Counted from the first letter of the stretch, positions 1-11,025 are shown. The stretch is DNA of 64,000 nt from Orientia tsutsugamushi str. Boryong (GCF_000063545.1 NC_009488.1:558001-622000); one strand, 5' to 3'. Numbers and translations are program-made. Notes: generated from the sequence alone by a model not told the origin.

Positions 1-319
1 AAATCTAACACCACCAATATATTTAATTCTAGGGATGACAAGCAACAGAGAAGTTAAACCTTTTTTATCATATTTTACAGATATTGTTACTCAAATTTTT
101 ACAGTGAGTGTAATATCTGAACCTGCTAGCTATGATGCTGAAAAGCTAGCAGCATATGCTAACATTTCTGGGATCATATCGATTCCTACTGAATCATTAA
201 CAGATGCTATAATTTCAGCTATTAAATCAAATCAAGCTTTTGTACAACAAAATGGCAACATAATCATTACTGGCTCACTATTTTTAATGGCTGATTTTTA
301 TAATCTAATTAGAGGCTAA
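1..319 (+). CDS. folC: Folylpolyglutamate synthase, C-terminal end (partial)
   Basis: The reading frame is open from the left edge (frame starting at base 2) to a TAA at 317-319, so the true start lies outside the window. The visible part reads LILGMTSNREVKPFLSYF near the edge and ends with NIIITGSLFLMADFYNLI. Both segments look like the C-terminal domain of the Mur-ligase-like FolC/dihydrofolate synthase family, where a 'GM..K' turn and a terminal 'TGSLYL' strand are conserved. FolC adds glutamates to folates in the cytoplasm. Only about 105 residues are visible, so the assignment rests on these two motifs. It converges on the minus-strand foldase gene that follows; the roughly 100 bases between them are AT-rich and show no clear terminator hairpin. 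Confidence 0.72.
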   Translation, partial: NLTPPIYLILGMTSNREVKPFLSYFTDIVTQIFTVSVISEPASYDAEKLAAYANISGIISIPTESLTDAIISAIKSNQAFVQQNGNIIITGSLFLMADFYNLIRG

Positions 320-421
320 TATAGATTATTTAGTATAAAATAAATACTCTATATAAAATAACCTCTATAAAAAAAAGAAAAACTAAAAAAAATTGCAACA
401 AGTGTGTTTATAAAGCTCTAT

Positions 422-1453
422 TTACTTTTTCTTCAGATTCGATTTTGCTTGAAGCTTTTTAATATCACTTTTCTTTTTTATATCAGTATGTTCAGTTGTG
501 CTAGCAACTTTTCCTAAATCAGAGCCATTCTTTACATCCGAATCCACTACTTGCTTATTATCAGTACTAGCTATTGGTTTATTTTCTTGACTTTCTTCTA
601 GTAGCTTTAAAGCATCAGTCATTATTTTAACATTTGCAGCATCATACAAAGCAGCTGCATATTTTTCAGCTCTAAGGTTAAATGTATACTCGTTAATTTC
701 TTCTTTGCTTGGTATATGCGGAACTTTGCTATTTAATTTTATAAGTTGCCATGCTGTTTTAGATAACTGCATAGGTTCAGATACTCCACCTTCTTGCATT
801 GCAAAAATAGGTTCTGGCAAATCTCCTTGAAAAAACCACTGTTCAACTAAACCACCATTTTCTTTTGTCTCTTTGTCCAATGATTCCTCTTTAGCAAGCT
901 TTTCAAAAGATTCACCTTTGCTTAATTTATCTTTTACTTCTTTTGCTTTTTCTTGGCTACTTAGTAAAATATGGCTAATCTTAATTTTTTCACTAGCGAA
1001 CTGTTTTTGATAAAATGGATACTCATCCTCTTTTAAAGCTGGCACATTTTTCTTGAATAACACTTGTATTGCCAAACTACGTTTTAGTACTTTTAATGCT
1101 TCTTGAAAAGTTAAATCATTTTCAATATCTGACTTTTTAACTTGATCCTCAAGTAACTTATCAATAACATAAGCTTTAATTAAAGCTTGCTGCTGCTGCA
1201 AAGAATACGAATAGAAGCTTTTTATATCCTGATTAATATATGCTGCTACATCTGATGCAGTAACTTCTTTATTGTTATAAATTACAACAACCTTATTTTT
1301 TACAACATTATTCTCATGACCATTTAATGCGTTCATTTTGTTCTTGCCATTAACGACTGAAATCTTACTTTGATCATTATTTTGAGCTTGACATGAAATA
1401 GCAAACAACAATGTAGTAGCAATTGAAATTTTCGTAACCAGATTTTTAATCAT
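422..1453 (-). CDS. plp: Parvulin-like peptidyl-prolyl isomerase (PrsA/SurA type)
   Basis: This 343-residue exported protein is a periplasmic foldase-like isomerase. It has an N-terminal signal peptide with a hydrophobic core (ATTLLFAISC) that could be read as a weak lipobox ending in Cys21. A SurA-like N-terminal helical region follows. A parvulin rotamase domain occupies about residues 155-250, recognisable by IKISHILLSS, the GESFEKLAKEES segment and the GGLVEQWFFQGDLPEPIF stretch. The C-terminal tail of about 70 residues is Lys/Ser-rich and probably disordered. The family catalyses cis-trans isomerisation of prolyl bonds in outer-membrane or secreted proteins. It diverges from secA with 245 bases between the starts, and the two jobs are related (export and folding). 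The gene appears intact. Confidence 0.85.
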   Translation of the reverse strand: MIKNLVTKISIATTLLFAISCQAQNNDQSKISVVNGKNKMNALNGHENNVVKNKVVVIYNNKEVTASDVAAYINQDIKSFYSYSLQQQQALIKAYVIDKLLEDQVKKSDIENDLTFQEALKVLKRSLAIQVLFKKNVPALKEDEYPFYQKQFASEKIKISHILLSSQEKAKEVKDKLSKGESFEKLAKEESLDKETKENGGLVEQWFFQGDLPEPIFAMQEGGVSEPMQLSKTAWQLIKLNSKVPHIPSKEEINEYTFNLRAEKYAAALYDAANVKIMTDALKLLEESQENKPIASTDNKQVVDSDVKNGSDLGKVASTTEHTDIKKKSDIKKLQAKSNLKKK

Positions 1454-1698
1454 AATTATTTTACTTTATATAATGTAAACCTTATTAAGATCTTTTTTAA
1501 AGATTAAAGCAATATTAGTCAACTAAATTTACAGCAATCATATTATGAATACTTTTAAAAGTACATATTTTGTTGTATGTATATCTAATAATAAGCGCAA
1601 TGATTTAATATAAGCTACCAATAACAACTAACTCTTTACTTTCGATTCTATCGCTTATAATTAAAAAGTAAAATAATCCTAAATCGACATATTTAAGA

Positions 1699-4341
1699 AT
1701 GATGTTAAAATTTATAAAAAGTATATTTAAAACGCCTAGCGATAGAATTATCGCAAATCTTAAATCAAAAATTCAACAAGTCCATAGCGCAGAAAGCAGC
1801 CTAGCTAAACTTAGTAATATCGAGCTAAGAAACAAAACTAGTGAATTTAAAGCTCGCCTAGCTAACAATGAACCTATCGACAATATACAATATGAGGCTT
1901 TTGCAGTAGTAAGAGAAGCAGCAAAAAGAACTATAGGAATACAACATTATGACGAACAACTAATTGGAGGAATATTGTTGCATCAAGGCAAAGTTATAGA
2001 AATGAGCACAGGGGAAGGAAAAACGTTAGTAGCAACACTACCATCCTATTTAAATGCTCTTATGGGTAAAGGAGTTCACGTTGTTACAGTAAATGACTAT
2101 TTAGCTCAAAGAGATAGTGATTGGATGGGCACAATTCACAGATTCTTAGATATAACAGTAGGCTGTATTACTAGCAATACCAATGAGCACGCAAGAAAAA
2201 TTGCTTATAATAGTGATATTACCTACATAACTAATAATGAGCTAGGATTTGACTTTTTACGAGATAACATGCAATTTACTAATCAATCAAAAGTTCAGAG
2301 AGGTTGTAACTATGCAATTATTGATGAAATAGACTCAATTTTGATTGATGAAGCTAGAACTCCTCTAATTATTTCTGGCCCTGTAAGTGACAATACATCA
2401 TTATATCCAATAATTAACAAACTAATAACAAAACTTAATAAAGATGACTATGAAATGGATGAAAAACTACGTAATGTCACTCTCACAGATCTAGGAATTA
2501 ATAAATTAGAAACAATGCTTGCTGAAATCAACATACTAGCTCCTAATAGCAATAGCTTGTACGATTTTGAAAATATGCACCTAATTCATTATATTAACCA
2601 ATCTCTAAAAGCACATACACTTTTTCGCCGTAATGTTGATTATCTAGTTAAGAATGGAAAGGTTATTATCATTGACGAATTTACTGGCAGAACAATGGAC
2701 AGCAGAAGATATTCTGAGGGACTACACCAAGCATTAGAAGCTAAAGAAAAAGTTGAAATTCAAAACGAGAATCAGACATTAGCTTCAATTACCTTTCAAA
2801 ACTACTTTAGAATGTATACAAAACTATCCGGTATGACTGGTACTGCTATGACAGAAGCCACAGAGCTGAAAGAAATATATGATTTAGATGTCGTTACTGT
2901 TCCTACTCATAATCCAGTGCAGAGAATAGATTACGATGATGAAATATATAGTACCAAGAAAGACAAATATAGTGCTATAATTCAACTAATTCAAGAATGC
3001 TATTCTAAAGGGCAACCAGTACTTGTTGGAACTGTCAGCATTGAAAAATCTGAAGAATTATCTAAGCTTTTACATAGCAAAAAGATTCCTCATAATGTTC
3101 TGAACGCTAAACATCACGATAAAGAAGCTTCAATTATTGCTCAAGCAGGTAGAATAAAAGCAATCACCATCGCAACAAACATGGCAGGCCGTGGTACAGA
3201 TATAATGTTAGGCGGAAATGCTGAAATGCTAGTAGATCAGTCTAATTTAACTGAAGAAGAATATCAAGAAAAGTTAAAAATAACTAAGATGCAGATAGAA
3301 CAAGAAAAAGAGCAAGTCATTAATGCTGGAGGGCTTTTTGTGATCGGAACTGAGAGACATGAAAGCAGAAGAATAGATAATCAGTTACGAGGAAGATGCG
3401 GACGACAAGGTGATCCAGGACAAACAAAATTTTTTCTATCTTTAGAAGATGATTTAATGCGAATTTTTGCTTCTGATAGAGTAACAAACATTTTACGTAC
3501 AATAGGATTAAAAGATGGAGAGGCTATTCATCACCCTTTAATTAATAGATCTTTAGCAACTGCTCAACAAAAAATCGAAGCCCAAAATTACGAAATTAGA
3601 AAAAATTTATTAAAATACGACAATGTGATGAACGATCAGAGAAAAGTGATATATGAACAACGAAATGAAGCAATCAGCTCTGATAATGTTAATGAAATAC
3701 TACATAATTTAACTGAAGAACTAATTGTAGAAACTGTACATAAATTTATTCCACCAAAATCTTACAAAGAAGATTGGAATATTCATGGATTAGTTAAAGA
3801 ATACCATCATATATTTAATGTTAAGCTGCAACTAGATTCTATTGAAGCTACAGATAGTTCATTAAAAGTCATAGAATATCTTACTAAGACTGCTTTTGAT
3901 ATATACAAACAACAAGAGCAAGATTATTCAGCTAAATCAGCAAATGAAGCTATTAAACATATTTTCATTAAAACTTTAGATCAGACCTGGAAGGAACATT
4001 TATACACATTGGACCACTTAAAACAAGGAATATCTTTAAGAGCATATGGACAAAAAGATCCTCTTAACGAATATAAAAGAGAGGCATTTGATTTGTTTAA
4101 ACAAATGCTATTGCACTTAAAATACCTTTTTATTCAAAGAGTAGCTCGGTTACATATTGATTTAGCTTCTTCGCCAAAAAGTACTAGTTCTTTATTAGAG
4201 ACCTCAGATAATAACCTTAAAAGCAAAATTATTACTGAAAATTCTATGGCCCATAAATATTTTGGGAAAATATCTCGTAATCAATTATGCCCATGCAATT
4301 CAGGAAAAAAGTTCAAACATTGCCATGGCGCATTAAAGTAA
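1699..4341 (+). CDS. secA: Preprotein translocase ATPase SecA
   Basis: This 880-residue full-length SecA is the motor that drives unfolded preproteins through SecYEG at the inner membrane. The Walker A motif MSTGEGKT lies near residue 102 and the DEAD-type Walker B ([17 protein letters not shown]) near 209. The second nucleotide-binding fold includes [17 protein letters not shown], and the arginine-finger region reads [13 protein letters not shown]. The C-terminal zinc-binding tail [14 protein letters not shown] (about 864-877) is the SecB/ribosome-contact motif with all its Cys/His ligands. Length matches the family and I see no frameshift. Two ATGs are adjacent at the start, and either could be used. 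Immediately downstream the sequence turns into transposon debris, so secA is the last core gene of this block. Confidence 0.98.
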   Translation: MMLKFIKSIFKTPSDRIIANLKSKIQQVHSAESSLAKLSNIELRNKTSEFKARLANNEPIDNIQYEAFAVVREAAKRTIGIQHYDEQLIGGILLHQGKVIEMSTGEGKTLVATLPSYLNALMGKGVHVVTVNDYLAQRDSDWMGTIHRFLDITVGCITSNTNEHARKIAYNSDITYITNNELGFDFLRDNMQFTNQSKVQRGCNYAIIDEIDSILIDEARTPLIISGPVSDNTSLYPIINKLITKLNKDDYEMDEKLRNVTLTDLGINKLETMLAEINILAPNSNSLYDFENMHLIHYINQSLKAHTLFRRNVDYLVKNGKVIIIDEFTGRTMDSRRYSEGLHQALEAKEKVEIQNENQTLASITFQNYFRMYTKLSGMTGTAMTEATELKEIYDLDVVTVPTHNPVQRIDYDDEIYSTKKDKYSAIIQLIQECYSKGQPVLVGTVSIEKSEELSKLLHSKKIPHNVLNAKHHDKEASIIAQAGRIKAITIATNMAGRGTDIMLGGNAEMLVDQSNLTEEEYQEKLKITKMQIEQEKEQVINAGGLFVIGTERHESRRIDNQLRGRCGRQGDPGQTKFFLSLEDDLMRIFASDRVTNILRTIGLKDGEAIHHPLINRSLATAQQKIEAQNYEIRKNLLKYDNVMNDQRKVIYEQRNEAISSDNVNEILHNLTEELIVETVHKFIPPKSYKEDWNIHGLVKEYHHIFNVKLQLDSIEATDSSLKVIEYLTKTAFDIYKQQEQDYSAKSANEAIKHIFIKTLDQTWKEHLYTLDHLKQGISLRAYGQKDPLNEYKREAFDLFKQMLLHLKYLFIQRVARLHIDLASSPKSTSSLLETSDNNLKSKIITENSMAHKYFGKISRNQLCPCNSGKKFKHCHGALK

Positions 4342-4439
4342 TAAAAGTTTGATCTAATAAGTCATATGCAAGAATACAAGAAGCAAAAGAGAATGGTTAT
4401 TCAAATAAAGATAATAAAAACATATACGATAAGAATTTA

Positions 4440-5525
4440 TTAAATAGACCTTCATTCATTAATTGAGTCTGTATTTATAGTAAAACCACTATAAAACAAT
4501 TATAATAATAAGATGTAATGAAAAAGTAATTAGTATAACATATTCTATAGATCTTCAGAAGAAAGTGCTGACAATAAAGTCAAGATAGAAAATTAGTTTT
4601 GAAGTAGGAAAAAAATACAGTATTTGTATGGACTAAAAACATATTGCGAAAAAAAACATAAACAAAGCCCAATAAAAATCTCTATTGATAAACTCTAAAA
4701 GAAGATGTGACACAATATAGTAACGCATATCAATGCGAAAGATCTGAACGGCTAGGAGTAAGCAAGTCTAGTATACAGAGAGCATTAAAGAGATTAAATA
4801 TTACATATAAAAAAGCTTTAAAACATCCGAATGCAAAAAAGAAGAGAGATTAAAATCTCATAATAAGATAAAAAGGTAAAGACAAAGGAAAAGTTATTGT
4901 CTTTACAGATGAAAGCAGTTTTGTTCATAGCGCACCTAGAACTCACTGATATGCAGTAAAAAGCATGAGATGTTACAGCGTTTATGATTAGCGTTTATTA
5001 CAGAGAACTAATGTTATAGGAGCGCTAGTAGATAAATCTCTGCTAAATCAATTTTTGACTACAATGCTAATACTGCTATTTTTAACTGTTGAATAGAACA
5101 GTATTTAATTCCGAAATTACCTATATAGTCATTATATAGTCTTTACAATGAGGTTTGAGCATAGAAAAAAGAGATAAAAGAGTTAATAGAGTCTGTTGGT
5201 TGCAAAGTTATTTTTCTGATACTTTATTCTCCAGATTTAAATCTCAATTAGAGAAGTTTTAGAATAATATGAAGGTATGGACTAGAAATCAAATTACTCA
5301 ATTTGTGCTAAATCTTATGAATCAATTATCGCTTCTTTCTATGCTCAAACCTCATTACAAATGACTATAATAATTCTGTAATTAGGATAAACAATCCAAA
5401 TTTTCATAAAAGTCCACATTTAAAAACTATAGCTAAGCTACTATAAAACGGTTATATTGTATATTTCTTGAAAAGCATATCTAGATCATAGTAATAGCTA
5501 AACTATTATGACTGTTTTATAGTGA
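4440..5525. mobile_element. Nested IS630-family transposon relics
   Basis: There is no intact ORF between secA and 5663. Translated pieces on the plus strand give an IS630-type helix-turn-helix segment (ERLGVSKSSIQRALKRL near 4750-4800), a DDE-like 'VIVFTDESSF' near 4895-4920 and a 'YSPDLN' motif near 5225-5245, all broken by stops. A terminal sequence resembling TAGCTAAACTACTATAAAACAG recurs in variants near 4485, 5430-5450 and 5500-5530, as expected for IS630 ends. Inside this copy, 5137-5363 is bounded by its own imperfect inverted repeats (a tagtc...caatgaggtttgagcatag sequence at each end). That looks like a second, internally deleted element of the same superfamily. The element boundaries given are approximate. 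Confidence 0.6.
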
Positions 5526-5662
5526 CTTAGCTATATTATCAATGATATTATCAGTTTTAGTTTTTAATTGTTCAGCATTTTGATCAAAAGCTGCTTGTAG
5601 TTCTTGTTTAGTCTAACTACTAGTAGCGTAAATGTCCCTCCATTTTGCATCTACTACACTGT

Positions 5663-8345
5663 TTAGTGTATGTTTTGATATTCCGCTCTTACTAATTTAA
5701 TGACTTCAGGTATCACAAGCTCCTTAACAGCTATCGTACCTTTATTTTTTAGCATTTCGTTAAAATTTTTATCTTCTAAAGGCATTACAATACTAGTGAT
5801 TGCTCCTTTTCTTTCTAATACTTGCGCTGCCTCATTTATAGTGCTTATATATTTTTTATTTTGTTTATCATTATTTGCAGCTATAAGAATCTTTTCTCCT
5901 CGAAATGGTTGATAGTGCTTCAAATCACTTACAGTTGAGCTATATACCATTCTGCTATCGATGCCTACATTCTGCAGACTTAATATTACTTCTTCTTGTG
6001 ATAGAATCGTTACATCGTAATCGTACCATCTTTGCTCTTTTATTTGCGTAAATGATGGAGTAGCAATATCTTTGGCAGCCAGTCGTTTTATGCTATTCTC
6101 TTGCTGTACTCTTTCTACTTTAGCTGATTGCTCTGGTTTAGGAGTAAATTGGTAATATTCTGCATTAACATTAGATCTATCATTGATATCAGTTACTACA
6201 GACTTAACCCAATTGCAGATTTTACTAAAAACATTCGGTTTTTTCTGTTTCTGCTCTTGTTTCAAATCTTTAGCAGTTTTCAATGTTATGCTCGCTGATT
6301 TATCATTTGGATTGCTGATCTGATATATTAAACTGTTAAAACTTTCAGTAGCTTGCTTATTGCAATATAAACGTAATTTCTCTAAATGCCTTGTCATAGC
6401 TGTATATGAGCTACTTATGTTACTTACACCATTATGAAGAATATATACATCTTTTATGGAAGCTCCATGTGCCTTATAAACAGTACTTGCATAACCATGT
6501 TTAAAATTGATTTTACTTGGATCAAAGCTAACATCTTTTCCTGTATCTGTCTTAGCTACAAACTTATTTTTATTAACTGATACTAGAGTTGCAAATTCAC
6601 TATTTTCAATTTGTAAGTCTTTATCACTTGTTTGAAATACGATTCTGTCTCCAGTCATATAAGACTCTTGTCTTTCAGCAATTAAACGGCTATATTCAGG
6701 ACCTTTTAACGTACTATTAGCTTTTAACAAGCTTCTGATATTCAAATTAAGTTTATCAACGTCCTTGTTACGTACTGTAATTATTAATTTTTCTTGTAGC
6801 TTACACTTGCCATGACTCCAGTCATATATTAACTTATTCATTGAGTCCTGCAATGTATCAGCAAACTCTATACAGTTGTTTTGTTTCAGTAATGTTATGC
6901 CGCTTAAAATATTACCTTCAGCAAACTTTTCAGCTACTTCCCTGCTCCAATTTTCACTTTGCTTTCTAACATCTGTTAAAACATGTGAATCATAGGTATT
7001 AGCTAGTATCTCAAACATTCCCCCTCTTTCTACTGAAGCTAGCTGCCTTTCATCTCCAACAAGTATTAGTTGACAATTATTGTTTCTAACTACCTTAAAT
7101 AGCTCTGCATACTGCCTAGTACCTACCATTCCTGCTTTATCTACTACTATTAAGATGTCTTTAGTAACGGTATTTCTTTGATTATATAAAAATCCTTTTA
7201 TTGTATTGCACTCCTTGTAACCTTTACTCTTCAGCTCTGACACTGCCTTATGAGTAGGAGCAAGTCCAATGATATTCTTGCCACAATTTATAGCAAGCTT
7301 GTATACTGCTGCTAAAACATGAGACTTACCTGTACCATCTCTTCCTCTGAGCACTCTAACTCCACTAGTACTCATCAGAATATGTTTTAGAGCTTGTTTT
7401 TGCTCTTCACTGACATTGGTCAGGCTTTTTATATAATTTTTAAGGTTGTAAATATCTTTGTAATAAACTTGATCATTGATTTTATTAGCCATTCTGATTA
7501 TTCTTGCTTCCTCATTTCTAACCTCAGCTGTTGTAAAATATTTGCTAATCTTACCATCATCATGATATAATTCTAGTACTCTACTTGAACTAAGCACTTG
7601 TTGAACTAACATTGCTCTTTCTATTTGGTTTGGTATATCTTTGACTTCTTTTTCAACACGCTGCTTGGTAAAAATAGATTGATAATATGTTATAGAATCC
7701 GTTATTACATCAGCATCTTTAACAATTTTTAAATAATACTCTCTACGTACTTCATTATCTACTATTTCATTAATTAAACCTCTAATTATAGGTGGCCTAA
7801 TCTGAGCTTGCTGTACTCTACTTATCTGATCAACTCTATTTAATAAGCTTAACTTAGCAAAATATGAATTAATTACTTCTTTAAGCTTTTTCATGAACCA
7901 TCTCCAATTTTGGAACAACAAAAATTTTGCTAGCTACATCTCTCCTTGAGTGTTTAAATTTACTGATTTATCAACTAATCCTTCGCCATTCTCATCAAAT
8001 TCTCTAGTAGTAACTAACATATGTACATACAAACTTTCTCTCATCTATAAGACTTATAAAGCTCTATCTAGACTATAAGACAATTTTCCACCCATTCCAT
8101 CATCACCTTAATTATTGATAATTTTTATTATATTCTTTAAATTTAGCTCCTTATCGTCCTGCAAAGCTATCACGATATCCTTCAATAACTTGCTATTGCT
8201 TTTTTCTGTCCTTTCAACTTCATTCATTAACGCCTGTGCGTTTTTTGAACTTTTAATTTGTATAAGTTGGTATTAGTACTGCATAGAATATATTACCTTG
8301 CTTATGAGAAAAAATATAACCTATACTTTTTTAAGTTAGCATGTT
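5663..8345 (-). pseudogene. traA: Degenerate traA (Ti-type relaxase/helicase) with a Toprim tail
   Basis: The longest frame (7921-5663, 752 codons) matches the helicase half of the TraA copy at 47643-50131. Upstream, the same strand holds decayed pieces of the relaxase half (about 7930-8290, matching the 'TLMNEVEQTEK' and 'HAHILVTTR' regions) and even the leader (catgctaac near 8340). About 50 N-terminal codons are deleted. The Walker A reads GRDGTGKSH instead of GRAGTGKST, and the Walker B reads VVDKAGMVGT instead of VVDEAGMVGT, so the catalytic acidic residue is gone. The last ~140 residues resemble the Toprim region of the separate protein at 50313-52115 (YQPFRGEKILIAANND), so traA and that neighbour appear fused by deletion. 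Bases 5540-5662 may hold a frameshifted remainder. Confidence 0.75.
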
Positions 8346-9295
8346 TTTTTTTATTTGGCTAGTTTATATTGCTTTTTTTGTAACTAATCAGCTAACAAAT
8401 GTTACTTTTTTTAGCAGAAATACTTTTAAGTACTAATCTGGATAGGAAATATGAGTAAGATAAAGTTAAAATTGGTTAAACAAAATAAATCTTCGTATTG
8501 GAAATATCATAGATACGGAATCAGATACTCCAGATAAAATCTTATATCGATAAAGCTGAAAAGCTTAGTCGTAAGAAGGAATACGCAACCTTCTTTAAAA
8601 ATATAAGTTTAACGGTATACAGAATGTAGCCAAACTAATATAAAACAATTATAACACCAGATTAGGATAAAGGAAAGCATGAAAAGCATAATGTAAAAGG
8701 TCTACAAGAAATAATGTACAATTATAATTATGCAATATATTTAAATATAATTTCAATTAATAACTGTTTATTTATTGCTCATATTTCTACAAGTATTAGT
8801 TCATAATACTATACTTAATAACCTTAACATTGACCATTATAACACTTGTATATTATCTCTTTCTAACTGTTTCTTATTCTAAATTTGCATTTACAGACAT
8901 GCTAGCGCGGTATTCTATTCTTACCTACATATAGTCCAGATTTAAATCCTATAGAACATTATTGGTTTAAGATTAAGAACGAAATAAGAAAAGTTACTCC
9001 TCAATTCAAAGATATTAGCATGTCTGTAGAACACTTAATGAAGTTTATCTGATTGTACCTATTTCCTACGTTATTGCTATATCTACCAACTTATTATCCT
9101 AATTTAATCTTATTAAGAAAAAATTGTTTCAAGCTAAATCAAGAAGCGCGAAATATCACTGTAACGTAGATACACTTTTCAAAAAGTATATAACATAACT
9201 ATTTTATAAAGGTTTAGCTATATTAAGTTAGCTATTTGTTAACAGCTTCTAAAATTATGTTATAGTTGCAATTGATAAAATATTAAAAAGAGCAA
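8346..9295. other. Gene-free relic stretch with IS630 and IS982 ends
   Basis: No intact gene is visible. Around 8660-8700 there is an IS982-type left end (ccagattaggataaaggaaag). At about 8900-9050 on the plus strand, a short frame reads LPTYSPDLNPIEHYWFKIKN, the C-terminal DDE end of an IS630-family transposase. Near 9195-9230 a sequence resembling the IS630 terminus (tattttataaaggtttagcta) occurs. The stretch 8440-8640 opens with an ATG but is soon closed by stops, and I cannot identify it. Confidence 0.5.
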
Positions 9296-9781
9296 TTATA
9301 ATAAAAATATGTGAAATTCATTGATTACTGCTTTATAAAGCTTTCTTTTAAATGGCAACGCATTATTTATCAGTTGGTTACTATTCATCCACTTCCATTG
9401 ACTAAATTCTGGGTATATTGTATTTATATTAATGTCTTCATCCTTTCCAAGGAATTTTATCAGAAACCACTTTTGTTTTTGCCCCTTAAAGTTGCTATTC
9501 CACAATTTATGCACAAGAAATTTTGGAATGTGATAACTGTACCAATTTCTACTTTCTGCCATTATAATAGCTTTATTGCAACCAATTTCCTCCTTCATTT
9601 CTCTTAATACAGCTTTACTATATGTTTCTCCCAAAATGATCCCTCCTTGTGGCATTTGCCAGTATTGACGTGCTGAATCTATTCTTTGACCTGTAAAAAT
9701 TTCTTTCTTCTGATTAATAATCACCATACCTACACCTATTCGATATGGTAAGTTATTGTAATTTTTTATTTTATCATCCAT
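9296..9781 (-). CDS. rppH: RNA 5'-pyrophosphohydrolase (Nudix)
   Basis: This 161-residue Nudix hydrolase removes pyrophosphate from the 5' triphosphate end of mRNA, a step that starts RNase E-dependent decay. The Nudix box is complete at residues 46-68 (G-x5-E-x7-R-E-x2-E-E-x-G). The N-terminal YRIGVGMVI strand and the WQMPQGG segment directly before the box are typical of the RppH subfamily, as is length near 160. The start ATG at 9781 gives MDDKIKNYNNLPYR, the usual spacing to the first strand. It is an apparently intact housekeeping gene stranded alone between transposon and conjugation relics, so its expression must come from a nearby promoter I cannot identify. A general (di)nucleoside polyphosphate hydrolase is the alternative reading. 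Confidence 0.88.
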   Translation of the reverse strand: MDDKIKNYNNLPYRIGVGMVIINQKKEIFTGQRIDSARQYWQMPQGGIILGETYSKAVLREMKEEIGCNKAIIMAESRNWYSYHIPKFLVHKLWNSNFKGQKQKWFLIKFLGKDEDININTIYPEFSQWKWMNSNQLINNALPFKRKLYKAVINEFHIFLL

Positions 9782-10149
9782 GATGTATAAAGGCTTTAAT
9801 TTGTACTATTATTAACTACAGTTCAATATAGAAAATAGAAAAACATAGATCTGAATTTTGCACTAATCAAGTCTTCGCGTTAACAACAGATATCATAAGT
9901 TCTAATAAAAGAAAAAATAATTAATTCTGTAAAAACGCTAGTTCTTAATAAAAAAGATAACTAAAAATGAGTTAGCATAAGTACTAAAGCAACAACTTTC
10001 TTTCCTGTAAAGATATAAATACTGCTATTAAAGTTTATTATCTCATTTGTAATTTCAAGCTTAACTGTAGCTAAATTTGTATTTTTTGTCAATGTAAGTA
10101 ACTACTCTTACAACAAAAAAATTACAAAATATTACATGAGGTACGAGCT
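9782..10149. other. AT-rich spacer without recognisable feature
   Basis: About 370 bases lie between the start of rppH and the GTG of the next ORF. I find no coding frame, tRNA-like fold or repeat matching the other families in the window. It probably holds the rppH promoter on the minus strand, but no convincing -35/-10 pair stands out against the AT-rich background. Confidence 0.4.
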
Positions 10150-10551
10150 GTGCATAGCAACGATATTGAGCAGTTACAAGTTATACCATTTGATGAATCA
10201 AAACAAGTTACTAATAGCACAACGGAGTATCAAAAAACAACAGTTGTACAGCAACAAATAAGTGATGAAGATTACCTTTCAGAACTTAGTAAAGAGCTAG
10301 GTTCTAACTCTATATTGTTCAAAGTACGAAAATACATACTTCAATATTACAAATATGAGCAAGTTATTGATAAAATATGGTTTAGTGAATTAGAAATTGT
10401 AAATGAAGATAATGTTAATAAAAAAATATTCATTAAGGCTCTAACAAGCTTTGAAGATAGCTATATCAAATCAAATTACAAGCCCATTCTAGAGCATGCT
10501 TTTGAAGCTCAAGGGTTTTCGTTTGAATTAGTTAAGTTTGTAGCTAGTTAG
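10150..10551 (+). pseudogene. 3' fragment of Rep-like gene with DnaA N-terminal-like domain
   Basis: The frame opens with GTG and runs 133 codons. Its C-terminal ~80 residues (from about 55) have the pattern of the DnaA domain I-like module: a short helix, IDKIWFSELEI, two strands with KKIFIKAL, then SYIKSNY and a closing FSFELVKF strand. The same sequence ends the larger broken gene at 32706-33726 (IWFSKLKVVNEDNVNKK). There it follows a winged-helix-like region, so this ORF is probably a 5'-truncated copy of that gene and not a complete protein. The domain assignment is by motif only. An upstream in-frame segment is Gln/Thr-rich (QKTTVVQQQI) and looks like a linker. It sits directly before the IS5-family element at 10624. 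Confidence 0.5.
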
Positions 10552-10623
10552 GGTAATGATTAATAGCAGTGAAATACAAAGTTCTACTCAGAATAAAATC
10601 ATAGTGCTTTATTTTTTTATATT

Positions 10624-10919
10624 AGACCTCTTTCGAAACTGGTTAAGGTAGTTCAAAATTAGACCTCTTTCGAAACTAGTTAAGGTAGTTCAAAATTAGA
10701 CCTCTTTCGAAACTAGTTAAGGTAGTTCAAAATTAGACCTCTTTCGAAACTAGTTAAGGTAGTTCAAAATTAGACCTCTTTCGAAACTAGTTAAGGTAGT
10801 TCAAAATTAGACCTCTTTCGAAACTAGTTAAGGTAGTTCAAAATTAGACCTCTTTCGAAACTAGTTAAGGTAGTTCAAAATTAGACCTCTTTCGAAACTA
10901 GTTAAGGTAGTTCAAAATT
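10624..10919 (+). repeat. 37-bp tandem repeat, eight copies (amplified transposon end)
   Basis: Eight head-to-tail copies of a 37-bp unit begin at 10624, 10661, 10698, 10735, 10772, 10809, 10846 and 10883. The unit begins agacctctttcgaaacta and ends gtagttcaaaatt. The first copy differs at one base (ctgg instead of ctag), matching the IS end at 39148; the other seven are identical to each other. The unit is exactly the terminal inverted repeat of the MITE/IS5-family element found elsewhere in the window, so one end of a transposon has been amplified. There are no spacers between units. Confidence 0.95.
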
Positions 10920-11025
10920 ATTGCTGACAAATATCGAAATGGACGTAAAAGATTCGGTCTTAGATTTAATTTGATCTCTGGCATTTATAATTTTAAACTA
11001 CCTTAACCAGTTTCGAAAGAGGTCT
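10883..11025. mobile_element. Fold-back MITE inside an IS5-family element
   Basis: This 143-bp unit starts with the last 37-bp repeat copy and ends with its inverted copy (ending gaaagaggtct at 11025). The flanks are att on both sides (end of the first repeat and 11026-11028), consistent with insertion into the left end of the IS5-family element with a 3-bp ATT duplication. The interior corresponds to the end of the IS transposase gene in reverse orientation compared with the copy at 45213. Confidence 0.85.

Noticed and set aside
9311-9607. 98-residue ORF antisense to rppH
   Set aside because: The opposite strand has a complete Nudix box and normal family length; this frame shows no family pattern.
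10624-10919. Regular 37-bp repeats resembling a CRISPR array
   Set aside because: There are no spacers between units, no cas genes nearby, and the unit equals the terminal repeat of a local transposon.
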